Below the pieces are notes generated by a model, which did no database searches, was not told the origin of the DNA, and saw nothing but the letters and a program-made list of their open reading frames with translations. Shown in pieces: positions 57,601-64,000 of a stretch of DNA of 64,000 bases; within the stretch, counting starts at the first letter, position 1, and every line of letters starts with the position of its first letter. Both the position numbers and the translations under genes were made by a program. The stretch spans positions 56,264,951-56,328,950 of the forward strand of contig NC_053138.1 in the NCBI RefSeq assembly GCF_016808335.1, read 5' to 3'. This DNA is from Panicum virgatum. Its lineage: Eukaryota > Streptophyta > Magnoliopsida > Poales > Poaceae.

Positions 57601-58284
57601 GCGGCAGCAACAACAATAACGGTTGGAAATGGTAGTAGAACGTCCTTCTGGCACAGCGGGTGGTTTCGTGGTCAAAGGCCGATTGACTTCGCGCCAAATC
57701 TGTTCATGATCTCCAGGAAGAAAAGTAGAATGCTAGGAGACGCACTAAGGAACAATAACTGGATCAAAGACCTCAATTTTCATCACCCGGGTTTTTCACT
57801 GCATCACCTACGAGAGTTTGTCAACCTATGGAAGGCAACACAAACCATCTCCCTAAACTCAGAGACGCAAGACGAAATCACATGGAAATTCATGGTGGAT
57901 GGGAATTACTCGGCCAGGTCGGCTTACAATGCCTAGTTCATTGGATCCACGATCACAAATTTCGACACACTGATTTGGCAGTCATGGGCGCCTGCAAGCT
58001 GCAAGATTTTCTCGGGGTTGGCAGTTCAAAACAGGCTGTGGACAGCGGACAGACTACAAGCAAGGGGCTGGCCGAACCAATCAGCATGCCCCCTCTGCAG
58101 ATGCCAGCCTGAAACGGCGATGCATCTCCTTGCTGGCTGCAGATTCACTAGGAAAATTTGGTCATCCATATCGAAATGGTTAGCAATCCCAACAGTGCAT
58201 CCGAGGGAGTGGACACAGCAAGACGGTGACCTTCATGAGTGGTGGACGGCAATGGCAAGAGCAGCTTGCAATTCGCGTAAAGGC

Positions 58285-61200
58285 CAGGGGCGGGGCCCAA
58301 GATTAGGGACCTTGGTATTCAAAATTGTAAGCAGTGAAAAAAAATAATTTAACAGCCCAACATACATATTAGTAGCACATGATTTAGTACTAACAACATA
58401 AATTGTTCATAATCTGAATTCTGAAATTGTTCAACATATAGAAAATAGAGGTACTAAAACAATAAATATCATTGATAAGGATGCTTACAAATTACAAGAT
58501 AACTTTTCGGTCCTTCATAGCTTGAAAATAATTGATGATGTCCTCATCCTTCGCTTGCAAGAAGAATTCCCTTTCAATGAATGTGGTCAAACAATTATTC
58601 AGAAAATCCTGTCCCATCTTGCTTCTTAACTTGTTTTTGATAGTGTTCATTGCAGAAAAAATCCTCTCAACACCAGCAGTTGCAACAGGAAGAACTAGAA
58701 CCAATTTGAGAAGTTTGTACACAATGTCATACCGAGAAACCATATCTCTTTTAACTAGCATCATAGACAAGTCTGCTAGACTTCTCAAATTTTTGAAGTT
58801 CTCATCATTCCTCACATCATTAATATAGTTGCGTAGTTGAAAACGAAGTTGATTCCCCTCTTGAAAATCAAAGTGATGAGGATAGAACCCAGCAAGCTTA
58901 ACCAACTTCTCATTATCAAAGGCAAAAAAAGAATTAGCTGGATTGAATGCTGCCATACATCTAAGTAGCTCTGTGTTTACCTCATCAAACCTGCTATTCA
59001 GCTCCTGAAGTTGCCTATCAATGACACCCAAAAACATATCAGCATGAAACCTGTGGTAATTTGTGGCACCTCTATAGAACTTAGCTGATCTTTGAATAGG
59101 AATATACTTTCCATCCATATCAACAACTTTAACTTTGTGCTTCTCACAGAAAGAAGTGACATTCTTAAGAAATTCTTCCCATCCAGCATCTCTTCTCAAA
59201 ACATCCAATTCCACCTTTGTGAGCTCAAGAAGATCCATTGCATTTACAATATCTTGCTCCCTCTATTGCAAAGCATAGCATAAGTCATTTGTGTATCCAA
59301 ATATTTCATTCATCATGTGGAGCAGAAAAACAAACTCAAATGAGGTAAATACTCTGAGCATAGTTTGAGCTCCTAATGCCTCAACCCCTTTACCTTCTTT
59401 CCCAACTCTAAAAAGCACTTTCTTGATTGAAGGATACAAATGAATCATATGCATAACAGTTCTATAATGAGATCCCAATGTGTATCACCTGGTCTTGCTA
59501 AGCCCATCTCTTGATTCAATCCTTGGCCAGTTTCAATTTCACCCAATTTCAGTGCTTCAATCATGTATTCAGCTTGAGCTATGCAAAGCATGCGGATTTT
59601 CTTGCAAGACATGATTCAACAAATATGCAAGTTGCCCAAAAAACCATTGACAATCAATATTCTCTTTAGCTACAGCTACAAGGGTTAGCTGAAGTTGATG
59701 GGCGAAGCAATGAACATAATATGTAGAAGGGGACTCTTCCATAATTAATTTCTTCAAACCATTGACATGACCTTTCATATTACTAGCTCCATCATACCCT
59801 TGACCACGTATCTTGGATAAAGGCAATTGATATTTGATAAGTAAGGACTGAATTGCTTGTTTAAGAGTCAATGAAGTAGTATCTTCAACATGCACAAGAC
59901 CAAGAAACCGCTCAACAGGTTCTCCATTTTTATTGACATAACGCAAGCAAAGGGCCAATTGTTCCTGTTGGTAGGCATCACTAGACTCATCAGCAAGAAT
60001 GGCAAAGCATTCATCACCAAGTTCCTCTATAATAAATTTGGTTGTTTCATGAGCACAAGCAGCAATAAGTTGTTTATGAATCTTGTGGTCAATCATCTGG
60101 CAATTGTGTGGAGCATTTTCAAGAACCACCATGTTAACTTCTTCAAAATTCCCTGCCAGCCAAGCCAAAAGTTCCTTGAAGTTCCCTTGATTGTTTGAAT
60201 CCTTTCCCTCATTATGACCACGAAAAGCTAACCCTTGACGCAAAAGATACCTTATGCACTTTAGTGACCATGTTAAACGAGCTAGATACTTAGCCTTGAA
60301 ATCTGCACTGTTTGAGCCTATAGACTCACGAATTGAAGTCCTAGGTTTCATGAACAAATTATATTTCTCCTCAGCTTCATTGTGAGCACTATTGATAGCA
60401 CCAACATGCCTACGAATTCTGCACTTCATATTCCAATTTTGAAAACCTTCATTAACAAAAGCATCTCCACCAGGATATTTGCTACTATCCTTGAACAAGT
60501 AGCAAACAAAGCAATATGCAGCACCTGTATGCATACTATACTCTAGCCACTTGAATTCATCAAACCATTTAGGTTGGAATCGGCGCATACCTCCACATTC
60601 ATGTTGGGGAAATAATTCTCTCTCCATTCTTGGTTGACATGGTCCCAATGCAATGTATGACCTTCTAACCGAATCTTTGTCATTGACGGGATAGCTTGAG
60701 ATAGGAGGCCTCAATCCCGGATCATGCTCTATATTATAATTACTATCATCTTCATCGCCGGAGTCAGATTCATCTATAGGCATGGATTTATCATCTTCAA
60801 TTATTGAGGGATTAGCTGGTGGCTGCTGCTACTGCTCATCTCTCTTTGCTTCAAGAGGTATGGTGTTTGTCCCACTGCTACTCTGCCCTTGAAATACCAC
60901 TATCTGCCTTTGATTTTCATTAATAGGTGGAGCAACAACCTCTCACTCAAGAGGTTTTTTCTTTGCTGCAGCTCTTTGCAAGAAAGATTTCAAATCAATG
61001 GCGGCACTACCACCCCTCTTCCTTTTCATAGTTTAAACCTACAAATTAGAAGGATTCAAGATTTAGAAAATTATGACTACATGTATACATTACTGCTACT
61101 TTTTTCACAAATCCATAACTATAAGTAATCACAAATTATACATAAATTTCAAATCACCTTAGTTCACTGTCTCTGGCCGTCTTCTTCACGAACTGAACTC

Positions 61201-61809
61201 AGTGGCTCCCTGCTGCCGGCGGCCCTTGCGGCCTCAGGCCTGCTGTGCCCGCCCCTGGCGCTGGCGGCCTGCGGGCCTGGCCGCTGTGCGCGGTGCGCCA
61301 AGCGCGCCGGCCTGCCCCTGCCCGCTGGCGTGGCACCGAGCCGCGACGGGGGCGCGCCTAGGCGCGCGGCACTGCAGGGCCGCCCTGCCCCCAGGACAAC
61401 TGGAACGAATGGATCCGGGGCTGACGAGCGCGAAGGGCGGCGGCCTGCAGCGGTGCAGCCGGCGGCGGCGACCGGCAATGGCCAGGCGAGGCGGCGGCGC
61501 GGGCGCGGTAGGGAGGACTGGGCGGCAGGCGACGGGAGGGCAGGGAGGGGATCAGGGGAACGGGCCAACGGGGCAGGGTTGGGGGGAATTGACTCATTTT
61601 TGGGCCGTGTGAGGGAATTGGGCCTGCGGTGGGTGGGCTGTTTAGTTGTTTTTGGCCAAAATGAAGATTGAGCTCTTAGTAGTCCAATTTGTAGTATGAT
61701 TTTGATTTTTTTGAATCATATACTTAGAATACACTATATGTATAAATTTTTTTTCAAAAATAATTGGTATTCAACTGAATACCATTGAATTCAATGGGGC
61801 CCGCCCCTG
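58285..61809 (-). mobile_element. Complete hAT transposon (3525 bp) inside the LINE
   Basis: Ends CAGGGGCGGGGCCCAA and, reversed, CAGGGGCGGGCCCCATT. The 8-bp TSD is GTAAAGGC (58277-58284) and GTAATGGC (61810-61817), one mismatch. It contains a broken transposase gene (minus) and a GC-rich promoter-like block (61158-61640) at its 5' side. 61640-61809 and 58285-58491 are non-coding ends. Confidence 0.95.
58492..61029 (-). pseudogene. hAT transposase (TTF-type zinc finger / ZMYM1-like), broken
   Basis: Start MKRKRGGSAAIDLKSFLQRA at 61029. A TTF-type zinc-finger region around 60600-60500 (WFDEFKWLEY, CFVCYLF), the catalytic domain (FAILADESSDA, IRGQGYDGASNMKGH, YYVHCFAHQLQL) and, at 58720-58560, the hAT dimerisation segment (LPVATAGVERIFSAM, NNCLTTFIEREFF). 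Stops: TGA at 60943-60945, TAG at 60829-60831, TAG at 59263-59265; and a frameshift near 59600, after the LAYLLNHV block, since WGSHYRTVMHM lies in another frame. A 5' UTR intron is likely at 61039-61157 (AAG|GTGATT...TTTGTAG). Inactive copy. Confidence 0.9.
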
Positions 61810-62129
61810 GTAATGGCGTGTGCTCCTTAATCATGTTAATTTCCTGGGAAATTTGGAAGGAAAGAAACGCGAGGATTTTTGATCGACAAGAAGCCACAAG
61901 CGACAACGTCTTCTTTAAAGTCAGATGATTTTGGTAGCTGGGTTCTGGCGGGGGCTAAAGATCTCGCCACTCTTGCCGGCCGGACGTAATTTGTCCCGTG
62001 CTGCGCGGTTGTGTGTTTTCCTTTTTTCTTCTTGAGTTTGTACAGTTCTCCCTTCTGTGATGCCCTTCTTTTTAATATAATTGGCAGCTCTCCTGCTGGT
62101 TCATTTAAAAAAAAAGCATTGTTGTGAAG

Positions 62130-62761
62130 AGGACCCCAACGATCAGTTGGGCTGGCTTGGCCTCTGCATGCGCTCGTGGCGCGTGGGACTCCATCTCGAG
62201 CGCCTTGTGTGCTTGGCAACCGCAAGTGCGAATGCAATGCTACCCCATGCTTGGGAGCCGTCACGGTTTGGAAACGGCGGCGGTTGTCGGCACCTCTCAT
62301 GGAGGAGAAGAAACACCCAAGAAACTATGGGCAACACAGGACTTGTCCATTTCGACCTTTAAACTTCAGTCCATCCTCAGTTTGCATGATTGATCTCCTG
62401 CATCTTCGGGTGGCCACACGTCTTGCCGTACGAAGCGTTGGTCCATGCCCTTCTGTTGCTGCGTTATGGGTAACCGTAGTGTTGAGCAATTGAACAATCA
62501 GTCCATCTACAGCGGTAGACAATTGATACTAATAGAGGCATAAGTAAATAATAAAGAAGCCTTTATAATTTGCACGCCATGAGCACTTTGATCTAAAATG
62601 TAAGACACTTCAGTTTGTCACAAGTGGAACCTCTGTAACTTTGAAATTAGTTTCACCCTTAAATTAGTTTTATTAAATTAACTATGCTTGAGGCTTGTGA
62701 TCCAAACGGACCAATTAGAACTTTTTTAAACAAACCAAGCTAAACTATATATGCGTACTAA
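62130..62761. other. Host DNA right of the LINE, no gene assigned
   Basis: The first ~350 bases have moderate GC and open frames on both strands with no recognisable content. From 62500 the DNA is AT-rich. Confidence 0.4.
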
Positions 62762-63037
62762 GGGCAGTCCCAACCCAGACTCTACTATGAAGTCTAAGCC
62801 TCCTATTTATTGTGTTTTGCTGATGTGGCAGTATATTTATGGAAGAGAAAGGGAGAGAAATCAAGACTCCAAGTCTTATTTAGACTCCAAGTCTTCACGC
62901 AAATCAAGAATGAATGTGAGAGAGACAAGTGAGCCATATAAACCAAAATAACACACTTTGCATTGGGAAGTATAATTTCTCATGATGGAGTCTTTGATGC
63001 TTAGACTCTAATAGTAGAGTCTCGGTTGGGACTACCC
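62762..63037. mobile_element. Tourist-like MITE (276 bp)
   Basis: Inverted ends GGGCAGTCCCAACCCAGACT and GGGTAGTCCCAACCGAGACT (reversed), complementary over ~38 bp. TSD TAA at 62759-62761 and 63038-63040. Confidence 0.85.
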
Positions 63038-63040
63038 TAA

Positions 63041-63609
63041 ACCTAGGTTGCTAAACTTCAGTAGGTGATGACCATGCTGCCCTTCATTTAATTATCTGCA
63101 CAAATCCCATACTTGTGCTTTGTTTCCCAAGGGTGGCGCGTGGAGTTATTGCGAGGGTATTTTGGACTTTGCTCACTTTTAGCAAGTTTTAATTAGCAAC
63201 TCTTGACTAATGACTAAAGCTCTTTCTGGATCAAAAAAGGTTCATAGCGGAAGAAACATATTTTACAATATTGAAAAGAGTAATCATAATAATCCCACCA
63301 TATATGAAAAGAAAGTCGTCTTGAGTTTGTCTTATGTCGAATATTTTAAATTTTGACTATAAATAAATAATTTTGTGTTTTGAGTTTGAAAATATGAAAA
63401 TGATGTAAGTATATTCATCTTGAAATGTAATTTCGTGAAAATATATATTGTCTATATTTCATAAATTTTTAAAGTTATTTTTTGAGACCGTGTCTGAAAC
63501 GACTTTCTTTGCCAACCTGGAGAAAAGAGCTCGCATCTGGTGACGATACTTGAACAGATTATTCTGAAGAAAAGAGCTAGATATCCTTGAGTTACTGCTA
63601 ATCTAGCTA
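63041..63609. other. 3' flank of the gene at the right edge
   Basis: AT-rich, no coding region. The last ~100 bases are probably the 3' UTR of the minus-strand gene. Confidence 0.5.
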
Positions 63610-64000
63610 CTAGACCCTCTTCTTCTGAACAGAGGATTCAACTGCAGTAGCCGGCACCTCCAAGTCTGCGCACAAGCAGAGGCCACGCAGAACTAAAGCG
63701 ACAGCAATCGCAGCCACTGGAGAGTAAAACTTAACCAGCTTTGGTGTTGCTCTCCCGGACCCCAACATCTCCCCAAATATGGCAGACTGAAATCAACACG
63801 GTAAACATCAGAAAGCTGAAGAAATTGTCCAAGAAGAATCAGTATGCTGGGAAGAAGAATTGAAGAATACAGGAGAGAGGTCTATATGGTTACCAAGTAT
63901 GTAAGCATGGTGACGCCGACCATAAGGGTGGTGGCGGCGGCGACCCAGCGGCGGCGCGCGAGGATGCCGTAGAGGTTGGCGATGCCGACTGGCTAGAGGA
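63610..64000 (-). CDS. Unidentified membrane protein gene, last two exons (5' part outside the window)
   Basis: On the minus strand the frame enters at the window edge with GIANLYGILARRRWVAAATTL and a hydrophobic MVGVTMLTYL, to a donor TTG|GTAACC at 63893. The last exon is 63786-63610 (59 codons with stop; acceptor TTTCAG): SAIFGEMLGSGRATPKLVKF, a hydrophobic segment (PVAAIAVALVLRGLCLCA) and a Lys/Arg-rich tail ending QKKRV. The phase is 0 on both sides. At least two membrane helices. I do not recognise the family; conserved-looking composition and clean splicing say it is a real gene. Its size cannot be judged. Confidence 0.65.

Larger units (their letters stand above)
54898..61925 (+). pseudogene. 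LINE ORF2 (endonuclease-reverse transcriptase), broken and split by the hAT
   Basis: The APE endonuclease starts MLCWNVRVLNQQARK with LQETKL, a GDFN at ~55320, DRIF and SDHCP. RT has KAPGPDGFTG, DFRPISLI, LFLKLDIAKAFDS, RGLRQGDPLSP and the active site YADD (~56953). The C-terminus has the CPLCRCQPETAMHLLAGC zinc-binding motif (~58090). In-frame stops at 55187 and 55454, a frameshift in the A7 run near 55890, another in the G5 run near 57030, and a TAG at 57934. The frame stops at the hAT (58285) and resumes at 61818 with CSLIMLISWEIWKERNARIF, then a TGA at ~61926. Joining the flanks across one TSD copy restores the frame, so the hAT came later. Confidence 0.85.
51360..62115 (+). mobile_element. 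L1-type LINE, split by an hAT transposon, with a foreign 5' piece
   Basis: A 14-bp TSD GCATTGTTGTGAAG is at 51346-51359 and 62116-62129; the right copy follows directly on an A9 tail (62107-62115). Without the 3525-bp hAT and its 8-bp duplication the element is ~7.2 kb. Order: antisense bHLH fragment (51360-51540 and some 5' sequence to ~51640), ORF1 (to 54607), ORF2 (from 54898), hAT, last ORF2 codons (61818-61925), 3' UTR ending GGCAGCTCTCCTGCTGGTTCATTT, typical of grass L1 elements. Confidence 0.9.

Overview
This is plant nuclear DNA, almost certainly from a grass (Poaceae). The evidence is the density and type of transposons, GT-AG introns in the genes, GC-rich first exons and grass-type MITEs and SINEs. 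I cannot name the species. There are four ordinary host loci, all on the minus strand and all in the right two thirds. The rest is transposons, many nested, and for most of them the target-site duplication (TSD) can be read directly.

Layout, left to right. 1-1.3 kb: a Ty1/copia polyprotein fragment entering from outside the window. 1.3-5.3 kb: a decayed unidentified sequence split by a 2.66-kb solo LTR (TSD CATGG). 5.3-8.4 kb: a PIF/Harbinger transposon with a Myb-like ORF1 and a dead transposase. 8.4-22.1 kb: a Tat-type Ty3/gypsy retrotransposon in minus orientation, with one LTR, gag-pol, and a separate spliced gene running the opposite way; its 3' LTR is missing. 24.2-30 kb: two CACTA elements, a second solo LTR and an hAT element.

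Host genes. (1) 30485-32426: a three-exon gene for a 341-aa helical protein resembling the MCAfunc/HeLo-type N-terminal domain. (2) 35272-43021: a TMEM205-like (DUF4149) membrane protein of 210 aa, whose 6.9-kb second intron holds a SINE and two RTE-type LINEs, one with an unbroken endonuclease-RT reading frame. (3) 48050-50119: a second TMEM205-like gene, also 210 aa with the same intron phases, i.e. a tandem paralogue. (4) 63610 to the window edge: the last two exons of an unidentified membrane protein gene.

51.3-62.1 kb is an L1-type LINE (TSD GCATTGTTGTGAAG) with a complete 3.5-kb hAT transposon inserted in its ORF2. Between the LINE's 5' TSD and its ORF1 lies the antisense start of a bHLH transcription factor gene, and the bHLH similarity stops at the TSD border. 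This looks like a chimeric insertion made by the LINE machinery from a cellular mRNA, and I rate it the most interesting observation. The second is the multi-exon antisense gene inside the gypsy element. The genes do not form an operon-like system; the two TMEM205-like paralogues are the only functionally related host genes.
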